DNA from: Telmatactis stephensoni
Lineage: Eukaryota > Cnidaria > Anthozoa > Actiniaria > Isophelliidae
Direction: 5' to 3'
Assembly: GCA_029948255.1 (NCBI GenBank)
Contig: JALIZF010001778.1
Coordinates: forward strand, 496,001 to 560,000
DNA length: 64,000 nt
Positions 1 to 11,913 of this stretch are shown in pieces (position 1 is the stretch's first letter; every line of letters begins with the position of its first letter). The translations under genes and the position numbers were made by a program. A model generated the notes under the pieces. That model was not told the DNA's origin. It ran no database searches and saw only the letters and a list, made by a program, of their open reading frames with translations.

Positions 1-162
1 TTACAGTGCAAATTGTAAAACCATGGGCACTTGGAAATATTTCATGAATGTTGAACTCCACCAATCAGAAACGTGGTTAGAGAACCATTTCTGATTGGCC
101 AAAAACTGACACACATTTCTGAAATATTTCTAGGTACCTACAGTTTTCTATTCGCACTGTAA
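1..162. mobile_element. MITE with terminal inverted repeats
   Basis: The first bases (TTACAGTGCAAATTG) recur inverted at 119-162, ending in GCACTGTAA. The arms match imperfectly over about 45 bp. An inner hairpin (CCAATCAGAAA / TTTCTGATTGG) lies at about 60-98. It begins at the window edge, so the target duplication cannot be checked. Confidence 0.6.
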
Positions 163-249
163 TACCTAAATGACAGTTTTCTCTTCACTCAGTCATCAGG
201 TTACTCAACAACCTTTTTACTTGGGAAGACTTCATCTTGATGTTGAAAC

Positions 250-642
250 CTGGGAGGGGGGGGGCTCCTATATATAAGAGGATGGGGATGCTCGTCAGAA
301 ATTTTAAAAATGACCTCTAAAAGGTACCTGAGTGGGAGTGGCAACAATTCATTTCTACTCCTAAAAGGTACCAATTCAAAAACAATAAAAAAGAATTAAA
401 GTAATGAAACATTTGTTATCAATGTGCTTTGAAGATTCAATTCAGATCATCGAAATCATCCCTTTCATGCTTATTTCAGGTAGTTTATTTACCCCAAAAC
501 AGTCCCTAAAAGATACCAGCTATGTCTCTGGTAGTCCACCTAAGTCTGAGACACTCTAAAAGGTACCAGATTGCAGATTTTGACCCCTAAAAGGTACGAC
601 GAAGCATCCCCGTCCATTTACGAATGGAGTTCCCCCCCCCAG
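250..642. mobile_element. hAT-like MITE with 8-bp target duplication
   Basis: An element starting CTGGGAGGGG and ending in a C-run plus AG is flanked on both sides by the identical 8-mer GTTGAAAC (242-249 and 643-650). An 8-bp duplication is the hAT signature. The interior carries about five copies of an AAAAGGTACC-like motif. It lies upstream of the first visible WD40 exon, in an intron. Superfamily is inferred from duplication length only. Confidence 0.65.
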
Positions 643-910
643 GTTGAAACACTTACCCTAGTGGCTTTTTTAGAGAAATAATTTTGTAGCCATTTGGCAT
701 GATGCCCCTTTTAAATACATTTAGAAATAACTGTTTTCCCTTCATTCAGTCTATACTTTACTTAACTCTATACTGTACTTAAACTTGTAAAAGGACCCCT
801 TTCATTCTCTTTCTTTGAGTGGAGCCTCCTAATATAGTTGACAAAAAGGAGTAGTACCCCCTAGCAGGTCTACACCCATGTTTATATTGAATGTTGTATT
901 AGTTCTTCAG

Positions 911-3900
911 TCACTGCTGTGTGCTATGTCCGTCCACTAAAGACAATATGGATTGCTGGAGGCTCTGTCCAAGCTGCCATGTATGACCCAAAGTCTGGTG
1001 ACAATGTAACTATCAATTGTTATTAATAAAAATCAATAAATAAATATTATTACATTGATGTAGTGATGTCTAAATTGTTTTTACATAATTATACAGGTGT
1101 CAGATTTTATTGGTACATTTCAAAATGAAGACTCTAGTGGGTATGTTACAATTTTTCTTTATTAGAATTCATTTCATTTTATCTTTGTCATTTTCCTTGC
1201 CTAAGCATCATTATCCCTACACTTTGATTTGATTACTAAATAGATGTATTAGCTAACACACAAAATGCTTGTCTTTCAGGTATCCACTAGTTTCCCTTCA
1301 ATATCTATCAGATCTTGGCCATGTCATTGGTAAGGGACAGTGCTCTGTTTTTAGTCTAATTTGGAAAGATAACACTGTACAGTATGTTTAATTTGGAAAC
1401 TTCCTTCCTTCCTTCCTATTCCTTCCTTCCTTCCTCCTCTTCCTATTCCTTCCTTCCTATTCCTTCCTTCCTATTCCTTCCTTCCTATTCCTTCCTTCCT
1501 ATTCCTTCCTTCCTTCCCTTCCTTCCTTCCTTCCTTTCCTTCCTTCCTTCTTCCTTCCTTCCTTCCTTCCTTCCTTCCTTCCTTCCTTCCTTCCTTCCTT
1601 CCTTCCTTCCTTCCTTCCTTCCTTCCTTCCTTCCTTCCTTCCTTCCTTCCTTCCTTCCTTCCTTCCTCCCTTCTTCCTTCCTTCCTTCCTTCCTTCCTTC
1701 CTTCCTTCCTTCCTTAATTCTTCATTCCTTCCTTCCTTCCTTTTTCCCTACTTCTTCCCCCCTTCTTATTGTCTTTTTTCCTTCCTTTTCTCACTTCCTT
1801 CCTTCCTTCCTTTTTTTTCTCATTCCATTTTACTTCATTCTCATTCACAACTAGTTTTGAAATTTAGTATAGCAATCAAGCACATAACTAATGTTTTCAA
1901 AATCATGTCTTACAAGGCACTAATACAAGACGTCACTTGTTGTTCTGGAAGTACAATTCATCAGGCTGTTTGACAACACTTAAGAATAAATGTGCTGTTG
2001 AAACATTGACTTACAGTAAGTTGACATTTACTTTAATATGCAAGTGAAAACGTTTTTAGTGCGCCTATTAGCATACCTCATTAAAATAATTTTGACGTCT
2101 AATGTGAATACAAAAGTCACATGTGTGTCGCACCTAATACTAATGAGTTCATCTTGGGAGCATCTTTAAAGCAGCAGTTGATTCAAATGGCGTTTTTAAT
2201 TCTATCAAAGCATTGTTACCTAATGTAACAGGCCCTATCAAACCAATAACACTTTTGTTATACTAAGACACCATAATACTAAGAGAGCGAAACTCATTAG
2301 TGATGTCTGTGTGATGTTCGCGGCGGCTAAGACTATTTTTAGTAATTTCGCTATCGCGCGCGCAAGGCTCTTAAACAATAGAATTCTTAAACCAAAGCCA
2401 ACGGTTCCGTCCGTGCGCACGTCCAAAATCAAATTCTATTGTTTGAGAGCCTTGCGGGGATTGATCAAAACACGAGGGAAGTATTAAGAGAAGCATGAGG
2501 TGAAGCTAAGTGTTTCTCAACGCTTCTCGAGTGTTCTGTTCAATCGTCAAGTGCTCTAAATCTGCACACAGTACAGCAGGCAAGTTCGCTATTTCTTTAA
2601 TAAAATACGTTTTCGAACATATTGAGTATAGAGGGATTTCATGGCAGCCATGTTTGTGGGCAAGTACAATAGGAAGTTTTTGAATGACAAAATATTTTAT
2701 TTCTCATGGGAGAAAAGGTCTATTATTTTGACCACAAACATGGCTGCCGTGAAATCCCTCTATTGATTGACACTGATCACAAATTTGAAAAGTGCGCGCG
2801 CGTGCTGTGTGCATATTTAGAGTTCGCAGTATACGCGTCCTTCGGCCAATGAGAGCGCGCGTTATGTGATGGTTATTTTATAATTGTTCTTCCAGCTCGT
2901 AAAGTACCAATCTTGATATTTAGTGGAGGTAGTGATGGTAATGTTACCAAGTGGGAAAGACTACAGTCCAATAATTTTATGTACAGGTACAGAATTAACA
3001 TATCTTTTATTTAGTATAAAAGGCATTAGTATAATTGTTGTTTTAGATGTGGTCGTTGTTTTTGATGTCGTTGTTGTTAAAACAACAATATCAACGACAA
3101 TGATCACACCTGAAATCAATAAATAAATAACGGTTTATTCAAGTGTTCAAGTCTTCTAGCGCTTGCGTTGGCGTTGTTGTTGTTGTTGATTTTGTTGATG
3201 CTGTTGTTGCTGATGCTTTTGTCGTTGTTCTTGTCGTTACTGTTGTTGTTGTTTTGTTGTTGTTTTGTTGTTGTTGTTGTTGTTACTGTTGTTGTTGCTG
3301 CTGCTGCTGACAACCACATGGTGATTATGTCCATTCCGACTTAATACGCAACTATCCTGTTAATGTTTTCTGCTGTTTCTCACAGCACGTACTATTTTCA
3401 ATCCCAATGCTTTTTTGTTTTAGTTTGCGGGAAGTTTTCTGTGGTGTACGTTAACGTTCGTGGTTTGCGCGTGCAACGAAAGGGAGATTGCACTGTTTCT
3501 TGTGTTCTTTCTCAACACTGACTCTGCTTGCGCATGTTGCTACCATTTCTGCTTCCTTCGCTCGTGGAGACCAGGCCTACATTTCTCGTAAATTAACGTT
3601 CCAGAGAAATACTGCAAGGCTCAAGATACAGGCCAACAGCTTGTAAATGATATCCCTCTATGTACCCGTTGTGTGATAAATAGTATTGAATACAAGTTGA
3701 TTTTTATCTTCAGCAAAGAGTTATTTCTACACAGTGAAGCTAAAGCACGCTTAGCTGCTCAGGTTGCTGAGAAGTACGACATTATAAGGTCAAGTAAAAC
3801 TTACAGTAGAGACGTAACTGCTGGTTCTAAACGAATACCATCGTTTGTTAACACTATAAATAAGGTAATTTATAAGATGATGATAAATTTTTGTGTTGTT

Positions 3901-6900
3901 AACAGTGTTTATTCTAGCCTGTGATTTTGTGCAAATTGCGATTTTTTGTAGTTTTGTTAACACAAAGAAAATCACCCAGCACCTTAAAGATGTACCCGAC
4001 TTTCACTAGCTCGATGCATCTGTGATTTTTGATCGTTTTTCTCTTATAAAAAGAGCTAAAAACTCTGTAAAACAAATAAAAATATAGTGCGCGGAAACTA
4101 ACAGGGCCGGAGGGTTTTTCCGGCTCGCTCGTGCAAAGCCGTACGGCCTTCATCACGTGACTTTTTCCAAAGGTTTTCTTAAGAGCGCGCGAGCAGGGCT
4201 GTAGGGGCTATATGATAATACGTATTTATCACCAAATGTCCCCAGATTTCTTTATCAACAGAGGGACACGCCCTATTTTCAACATATCTTATAAGGAACG
4301 TTGTTAGTAAATAAGTCCTACTTGTTTTGTAGTATGTTTTGTAGTATTTTTGTAGTTTCCATACAATCAATCTGTGAGTGATTTTCATGCAATCATACTT
4401 TACTGGGCAGATCTCATCATCTTCAGAGCACACCAGTAATGCTGCATTACTACGCTCTGTTTTTGTGGAAAACTTGGACCTACTAGTTGTAGCATCAGAA
4501 GACAATAATATTTGTGAGTACGATGGGTTTGGGTGTAAGTAAAAAGTCTAGTCATCCAGCACGTTCACAGGGGAGGGATAGGTTTAGCCCGTCTCTGTTG
4601 GCGTTGTCAGGTCGTGTCACAATTCCTGTTAAGACCAAAGCCATGCAACTTTGGCAGGAAGGGGTTGAAAATGACTCAGGATGGGAGGGGGGGATTTAGT
4701 CCGTCTTAGTAGTCCTTCTCTTGTTGTATATACCACATTTTACTGAAGTAAAAAACACACACTTCGTAGGAAGGGAGGAGATGCAAAGTGACTCAGCAGG
4801 GGAGGGGTGGATTAATGTTGATCGCTGGGCGTTGTCAGGTTGTTCCAAAGTGATTGTAACTCTAATCTTGTTGTGTCACAATTCTAGCACAGTTCGAAGA
4901 CACGCAACTTGGGAGGAAGGGGAGGGGGGTGCAAAGTGACACAGCAGGGGAAGGGTGGCTTATTGTTAATAAGTTGGGGTTGTCAGGAAGTTGAATTAAA
5001 TTTAAAAATTAAAGTGACCGGAACTCTGGTACTGTAGAGACAAGGAACGTAAGAAGTTCCAAGAAGGTAATAAAACAAGTAATGAGTAAAATAACGCAGA
5101 CCACTTACTGTGTATGATTGTGTTATTTTAGATGTTTGGGGTTTTGATGAGAATGCAGTGTCTGTTTTACAAACCATGCGTCCTGCAGACGAAAGTTTAA
5201 TCTATAAATATTCCATTCTACTGGGAAAGAAAACCCTTTCCAAGAAACAAGAACACGAGGTAAGAATTCAATTATTTTACTATTGTATTGTTTTATCTTT
5301 AGCAAAGGCAAGAGCGCCGCAACAGCTGTGGTCAATTACAGGGGCCATCACTCCAACAAACCTCTCTGAAGCACGACCAAAGGAAAGAGCTCAAAGACGT
5401 GACTCACGAGAGAAAGATCATGAATAAATATTGTCTTTTACTTAGTTTCTATCTCTATTTCACAGACAGTCAAGGAAGAAGACTCCGTTACAAATCGCGT
5501 TGCTGGTTTTGTCTGTAAACATGTATTAACCGAGCATACAAACTGTGTAACTGGACTAGCAGTTGTTGGCAAGGAAGCTGGCTTTGGTACTACTTATCTG
5601 GTATGTACATGCATTAGTTACCAGAGTTTATGTTCTCGTACATCGTATGGCAAACACATTAGGGCTTCAGCTCTTAGTGTGGTAATGTCTAAAGCCGGCG
5701 ATACACGGCGATACACGCTGCAATTTTTTTCTCGCGCTTGCAATGCAATTTTAGGGCTTTTGTTGCGAGAGCGAAATTGCCGAGTGTATCATTTCACGCC
5801 GGCAACGATGTCTTGCAACAAAAATTTGTTGCAGAGAGTTAAACAATTTTATCTTTTCTCCTGCAACATTTCGAACACCGCACGAATGTTGCAGTGATGA
5901 TAGACGCTTGCAATTGTTCTCTGTAAAATCTAACAAAATCTAAAATTGTATTGCCAGCGCGAGAAAAAATTGCAGCGTGTATCGCCCGCTTAAAGTCTTC
6001 TGGCATCGGTTACATGAAGGATGTTAGTGATATCCTTGAGTATTGATAAATCTTTATCCAGTGAAAAAACAATGGCATTCTCCTATAAACGTATTTTCCT
6101 ATAAACTTATTTCCTTATAAAGATTAATCCAATGTTTAGCGCTATCTACCTTCCAAGCAACCGGAGCCTGAGTTACCAAAATATCCTACAAAATAGCTAG
6201 TATTCCACTGTTGTAGAATGCGTCATAATTATTTTATTTTCCAACAGTATTACCGTCACAGGCTTGCTTTCCAATAGTTTGAATAGCCCACGTTTTACCA
6301 CAGGGCACGCCTCTGAACGTAGGACAGAACTCCCTACCCCACCCACCCTACTTTATATATTTTGTAGACGAAAATCAATATCGAGTTTACAAACAAGATT
6401 AATGAACAAAGGAGATAAAAAAGGCAGAAAAAGAAAAAATGGGGGAAAAAGAAAAGAAAAATGTTGAAAAAAGGAATGAAAAAATCTGATCATGCGGCGA
6501 ATCGAACAGCCAAAAAACTGGACGATTCTCCCTAGACATTCAGAGAAGTTGGGACATCGAATCGATTTACGTCCGTCCGTCCGTCCGTTCGTTTGTTTGA
6601 TGTTCTTCTTCATTTCCTTTGATTGTACTTTAGATCAGTGCCGGTTGGGACAGAAGAGTACTACTGTGGGATCTTGAAAAAGCGAGGTATAAAGTTTTGT
6701 ACTTTCTCACAAAATCGTTCAATCCAATACTAAATGAATTGTATTTGATATTTCGATAGATTTCACGATGCGTTCCGTAACAAGGACCGTAAGACATCTG
6801 AGAGTGAAGAGCTTGCATCTGATGGTATCATCATGGATTTAACGTACAGTTGCGAGAGGTTCGTAGAGTAAGACACACAATATTCGTGGATTCAAATCCC

Positions 6901-9900
6901 CTTTACAATCCCTTTCTCCTTTTCTCCTCTTTTCTTAGTTTTCTTCTCTTCTCCTCTCTTTTCTTCTTTTCTTTTCTCTTCTCTTCTCTTCTCTTCTCTT
7001 CTCTTCTCTTCTCTTCTCTTCTCTTCTCTTCTCTTCTCTTCTCTTCTCTTCTCTTCTCTTCTCTTCTCTTCTCTTCTCTTCTCTTCTCTTCTCTTCTCTT
7101 CTCTTCTCTTCTCTTCTCTTCTCTTCTCTTCTCTTCTCTTCTCTTCTCTTCTCTTCTCTTCTCTTCTCTTCTCTTCTCTTCTCTTCTCTTCTCTTCTCTT
7201 CCCTTCCCTTTTGTTCTTTTTCGTCTTTCCTCGTATGCGATTATGAATATATTGTTTACGTCATTGTTTAATTACTCGTTTTTGTATTGTTTACAGGAAT
7301 GAGTTTGCCTATGCATCATCTGACAAGCTCGTCTACATTCGTAAATTTTCCAATAAAGGAGTTGAAATGACGTTGTCTGCTGTGTTACAGGGTCATGAAG
7401 CTGAAGTTACTCAAGTATGGCATAGTTTAACCTACATAGCGGCGCAAGACATGCAGTGGGAGTGGAAGATGCAATCCCACTCCTACTCCTCCGATTTGCG
7501 CCATTTGAGCAGTTTTCGTATGACTGTGAAAACGGCAAGTTAGCCGCACGGCACGCGTACGCTTACCGCAGTAATAATATACATGAAAAAAATTCTCGAT
7601 GCTGATTGGCTGAGAGCAGTGCAGTTCAAATGTAATACCAGTGCAAAAATCAGTAACACCAGTGCAAAAATCTTTAACACCAGTGCAAATTACATTTTTA
7701 TATTACAGGTCTAAAAATGTGCTTTTTTTTTTTTTCTTATTCTGCTATTGTAAACATTAACAAGCATGACATGTACGAAGTTTTTCACTCATTAAAGAAC
7801 ACGTATGTCTAAAAAAGTGGCAAAAACTTTGAGGATCTGGTTGTCAGTTAAATAAAAATTTTGATGACAGTGCGCGCTACTGACGCCATCACATCTCAAC
7901 GAGCGCGTGCTCAAAGTTTTCTTCTTGAGATTTTATCAGTTTTTCTCACCGCTTATTTTCTCGAATTTTTTCATGTATATTATTAAAAGGTAATCATACG
8001 TTTTCTCGTTCAATTTGGAAGTAATCTGCACTCGCCCTACGGGCTCGTGCAATTTTGATACTCTTTGAAAAACACACTCATGCAAATTAATTCCAAATTG
8101 AACTCGAAACCGTATACAAATTTCAAATGCTTTTATAGAGATCACTGTACTAACACGATCACTGCATGGCTTGGTCCGTTTTACACTCGTCTGAAAACTG
8201 CTGTGTTATGTTGTATGTGGTAACCAAAAAATAAGCTTACAATCTAGACATAATCTAGACATAGATAAAATACCACAAACATTTCACATCTTATTGCAAG
8301 ACTTCATCTTTTCCTTTCTTCTCCGTGTGTGAGTGTCTTCCATTCTCATTACTAAACGGAGGCTTCTCTAATGACTTTTATCCATTCTCTCCTCTCGTGT
8401 TCGATGGTATTGCAGTCTTCTGCACTAGCCTAGACGACTCTATTCTGAAATTGGAAAACTTGGATCAGGGAGAAGAGGAACTCTGACTTATAAGATTATT
8501 TGTTTGCGTCGAAGGTCAAATGGAGTTCTGTAAACAGTAAGTGGGTGACTGGGTCAGAAGATGGAACAATTCGTATTTGGGTAAGTGATATTCTTGGTCT
8601 GCTCCACCGCCAGATTTTACCCCAGGACCATAGGACACGTGCGTTTCCTCTTCTTACGGATAACAGGGCCGGATCCAGGATTACCTTAAGGAGGGGGGTG
8701 CACCGTCTTCAGGAGGGGGTGCACCATCATATAAATTGGAAACTGCCTAGAGGATATTTTGGAAAAATAGAGAGAAAAATGACTCACGGTCGTCTCAGAA
8801 GGGGATGCGCTCCCCCTGCACCCCTCCCTTAAGTCCGCTCCTGGATAAGTGCACCGCAGCGCACGAATACCTGTGAACTTGGCCTGAAATTGAAACGAAA
8901 AAAAGAAAAGAAAATCAGATTGAAAAGAAGGGATAAATTTTGCGCTCTGTGATAAACACTCGATAACAATATAATATAGTGATATTGTAGCTTCGGTATC
9001 GCTTAGTCCCAGCAAAGATTAAGCTTGCAAAGCACAAACATGCGTATTGTTGCCGTAATCATGCATTTTCAGCCTAATCGCCGAATTACAAGAGTGCAGT
9101 TCAATGTGGTCGGGTTGAAGGCTTGTAAATTGCGCTCTATGTTGCCACCATACAACCCACGTCTAACCACGGAGATTGAAAGTGTTCGTTGGTTTTCAAA
9201 GAGCGAGGAAAATATTAGAGCCTATTCATAGTCTAGAAAAATATGCTATTTTTAAATTTTCCTTTGCGCTTTAGTTATATCATACTAATAGTCCAGTTCC
9301 GAGATATGCTTCACCTGCCACACACAAAGGATTTAGAACGAGGCTACGTGCTAAAACTTTTGTCTCGTTACGAATGACTGAGCTTTGTGCACGGAGCCTC
9401 GTCTGGGTACTTTTGTATATGGCAAGTGAAGTGTATCTCGGAAGTCGGCCATTAAATTGATAATGATAAAATCATATTGATTTTACCTTATTATACAACC
9501 GCGCGCTTTTCAGTGCAAATAAAGACCAAACCGAGTGCAAATATGCGAGCGTATTACACCGCGGTTTTGAAAGCCGTATTAAACGGTTTAGCGCGCGCAA
9601 AGGTAAGGTTTGTTTTGTTTTCCTTGAAGTTGGTCGTAAAATAAACAATTTATTACACGAAAAGTTGTGTTTTCATGTAATAAACTCTTTGTATTGTTAC
9701 TTCTATATTCAGAGCGCTGATGGTATGTCATGTGAGCTTGTTCTAAGTGCCCTGGGTGCTGTATCTGCACTGTGTATAGATCAAGTCAATGGTTGTATCG
9801 TAGCTGGTGTACAAGAGGTTATCAGGTACTACACGCTTCCCTTAAACGGTTTCTTCATCAACGATACGTTTCTAATAGGTTTCTTCAAACACTCGAAAAT

Positions 9901-11913
9901 ATCACAAAGCGCGTTCGTACATAACGTAAATCCGTACGATGTCCTAATAACGCACAACGGGAATGTGACAGTTTACTTTTCACGTTTATTACTGTTTTCG
10001 GAATTTTATTTGCCATCTCTTTTTATTCCTATTTGTTTTTGAACACTTAATAACGAATGGTTTAACTGTCGTAGAGGGAATCTTGCATTTGAACGCTGTT
10101 TTTTTGAGGGCGGAATCCTTTTGCGTAACACTTTCTTTGACTTACGTACCGCAGTATTTAATCCGTAAGTCAATAAAATAGTTGTTATAACACTTATAGT
10201 GACTACACAATATTAATTACTAATTAATGCCAATGTTTTACATTGGTAGAGTCTACGATACAGAAGCTCGTAAGATCGTACAAAAGAACGTTGGACACAC
10301 AGACAGTGTGCGTTGTATAATTCACATTCCTGAGAGATCCCAAGTAAGTTAGTCTCTCCTCTCCTCTCCTCTCCTCTCCTCTCCTCTCCTCTCCTCTCCT
10401 CTCCTCTCCTCTCCTCTCCTCTCCTCTCCTCTCCTCTCCTCTCCTCTCCTCTCCTCTCCTCTCCTCTCCTCTCCTCTCCTCTCCTCTCCTCTCCTCTCCT
10501 CTCCTCTCCTCTCCTCTCCTCTCCTCTCCTCTCCTCTCCTCTCCTCTCCTCTCCTCTCCTCTCCTCTCCTCTCCTCTCCTCTCCTCTCCTCTCCTCTCCT
10601 CTCCTCTCCTCTCCTCTCCTCTCCTCTCCTCTCCTCTCCTCTCCTCTCCTCTCCTCTCCTCTCCTCTCCTCTCCTCTCCTCTCCTCTCCTCTCCTCTCCT
10701 CTCCTCTCCTCTCCTCTCCTCTCCTCTCCTCTTCTCTCCTCTCCTCTTCTCTCCTCTCCTCTCTCACATTTCCTCTAAACTGACATTGTAAAGTCGTTTG
10801 TATTTGGCTTGAACATGTGATGCGCTGAACTTTGTGATGCGCTGTCCCAATGTTTTGACTCTTCGACCTTTTTAACTTTTCCCCCGAACAAAACGTTCAG
10901 CATGGTGCGGACTTATTCACACTCACAGCTGTCAAAGACGATTTATTTTTTGCCTCTTGAGATGCCCTTCCTCTATGTATTTTACGGGATGTTTATTTGA
11001 TATCATGATGATCTTAAAAGCCTAGTTGTCATGAAACTAGTTACCGTTCCTCTTGTAATCTTTGTCATGCTCTAATTATCTCTCTAATGAATACTTTACT
11101 CTCTGTACTATCTAGTATATATCGGCCTCGTGGGACAAAACTGTCAGAGTATGGAATGCCTACAAAAAAAGTAAGTTTACCTTACTGTATTGCAGATGTT
11201 ATTTTCTCCCATTTCTCTTGGATCTTTTTTGTCGACTATCGGTTATCAGACTCCTTCGATTCAGGGATCCCCCTCCCACTAACGAGAAGAGGGGAAAGCC
11301 GCTGACCGTCTGGATATCAGGTTACTTCACAGTTTTCGTATGAGTGCTATATAGACTACGTCTTGCTTGACCGTGTAGTGACGTGATGTCTAGAGCAGAT
11401 TTCGTATGAGTGTGAAACGGACCGCGCCGTGCCGTGACCGTGTCAGTGCCGTGATGTCTATAAAAACATTCGAAATTCCTGCCGTAACCGTGTCGTGACC
11501 GTGCGGTGCCGTTTTCACAGGCATACGAAATCCGCTCTATAGAAATATTCGAAATTGCCGTCCCTGTCAAAACCGTGCCGGCCATATTATTTGAAAACTG
11601 CTCTAATCGTACCACACACGCAGAGCATCAAGGGAAGGGAACCGAAACGTCGTCACTTTTTCCCATCCCAAACTCCCTTGCGCTCTTAGTCTTCCCAATG
11701 TCCTTAGCGACAACGAATGGTAAGTAGCGACATGAACTCCAACTATCTAGAAAAGTATAGCCGACTCTTATTTTTAGAAGTTCGCTATAGAGGGGTTCGA
11801 TATTTAGCTAAAGTAACTCTTGTAAGCCACAGTGTTTAATATTATCTTTTGTAGCAGGTCGAAAAAGAGGGAACAAAGAATTCATTGGAGTTTATGAGGA
11901 TGCTGATGATTAA
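911..11913 (+). CDS. WD40-repeat protein, C-terminal part (19 exons; 5' end outside window)
   Basis: Exons read with matching phases: 911-1005, 1097-1140, 1280-1329, 1917-2015, 2896-2986, 3714-3864, 4411-4513, 5132-5259, 5303-5398, 5466-5600, 6634-6686, 6760-6858, 7297-7414, 8515-8580, 9713-9825, 10250-10343, 11116-11170, 11624-11719 and 11858-11913 (TAA). All have AG/GT borders and together code about 580 residues. WD40 blade signatures are clear: ISAGWDRRVLLWD, WVTGSEDGTIRIW, GHTDSVRCI and ISASWDKTVRVWN, with GH dipeptides before the blades. WD40 propellers are scaffolds for protein complexes; no catalytic residues are expected. The first exon enters in phase 1, so earlier exons lie to the left. 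Exons 5303-5398 and 11624-11719 are each exactly 96 nt and open but lack WD40 motifs, so they are less certain and could be skipped. I do not recognise the orthologue. Confidence 0.85.
1403..1835. repeat. (TTCC)n microsatellite
   Basis: About 430 bp of imperfect TTCC tetramer with interruptions, in a WD40 intron. It is pyrimidine-only on the sense strand and produces a spurious FLPS-repeat open frame. Confidence 0.95.
2362..2455. repeat. Foldback hairpin
   Basis: GCAAGGCTCTTAAACAATAG at 2362 pairs with its near-perfect inverse at 2432-2455 (24-bp arms, one mismatch). It lies in the intron between WD40 exons 1917-2015 and 2896-2986. Confidence 0.6.
2462..2546. repeat. Foldback hairpin with repeated AGTGTTTCTC-type loop
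   Basis: TTGATCAAAACACGAG pairs imperfectly with CTCGAGTGTTCTGTTCAA. The loop (aagctaagtgtttctc) resembles that of the larger foldback at 62482-62632. Confidence 0.45.
2627..2764. mobile_element. Short MITE, about 33-bp TIRs
   Basis: TATAGAGGGATTTCATGGCA... at 2627 is inverted at 2732-2764 (...CCGTGAAATCCCTCTATT). The total is about 138 bp in a WD40 intron. The ATGGCAGCC/GGCTGCC core recurs in other elements of this window (25.3 and 34.8 kb). Confidence 0.7.
3160..3310. repeat. (TTG)n-rich microsatellite
   Basis: Imperfect GTT/TTG trinucleotide array in a WD40 intron, extending weakly back to about 3040. Confidence 0.85.
5690..5993. mobile_element. MITE with about 40-bp TIRs
   Basis: GCGATACACGCTGCAATTTT near 5709 is repeated inverted at 5955-5988 (AAAATTGCAGCGTGTATCGC). 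The left end has a small extra copy of GGCGATACAC. It lies in a WD40 intron. Confidence 0.65.
6935..7205. repeat. (TTCTC)n pentamer array
   Basis: About 240 bp of almost perfect CTCTT repeat, about 90 bp upstream of the 3' splice site of exon 7297-7414. Confidence 0.97.
7573..7985. mobile_element. MITE with about 27-bp TIRs
   Basis: AATAATATACATGAAAAAAA at 7573 is inverted at 7960-7985. Near the left end is a triplicated ACCAGTGCAAA motif (about 7637-7690). A further hairpin (TTCAATTTGG / CCAAATTGAA, 8008-8104) abuts it on the right. Confidence 0.65.
8664..8842. mobile_element. hAT-type MITE, degraded
   Basis: The left end reads CAGGGCCGGATCCAGGA, a common hAT-style terminus; the right end is TCCGCTCCTG. 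Short subterminal repeats (GGGGGTGCACC twice) and their inverse follow. The target duplication is not convincing. Confidence 0.45.
9298..9443. mobile_element. Foldback MITE
   Basis: TTCCGAGATATGCTTCACCT at 9298 and its inverse ending 9442 (AGTGAAGTGTATCTCGGAA) form arms of about 49 bp around a 47-bp loop, in a WD40 intron. Confidence 0.65.
10350..10765. repeat. (TCTCC)n pentamer array
   Basis: About 410 bp of nearly perfect CTCCT repeat starting 7 bp after the 5' splice site of WD40 exon 10250-10343. The GEERR-repeat frame on the - strand is an artefact of it. Confidence 0.97.
11392..11539. mobile_element. MITE, family 'GATTTCGTATGA', TA-flanked
   Basis: Starts AGAGCAGATTTCGTATGAG and ends CATACGAAATCCGCTCT between TA dinucleotides. 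The interior is rich in CCGTGCCGTGACCGTG-like words. A second copy is at 56273-56428. A partial third end (TTTTCGTATGAGTGC) sits at about 11332-11350. Confidence 0.75.

Noticed and set aside
1384..1854. Open frame rich in FLPS repeats
   Set aside because: Created by the (TTCC)n microsatellite; no independent coding evidence.
6850..7302. Open frame of LLFSS repeats
   Set aside because: Frame through the (TTCTC)n array in a WD40 intron.
8400..8490. Additional WD40 exon after the TTGCAG at about 8415
   Set aside because: Every frame that matches the neighbouring phases has a stop before a donor; exons 7297-7414 and 8515-8580 join correctly without it.
10213..10767. Long GEERR-repeat frame on the - strand
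   Set aside because: Antisense of the (TCTCC)n array.
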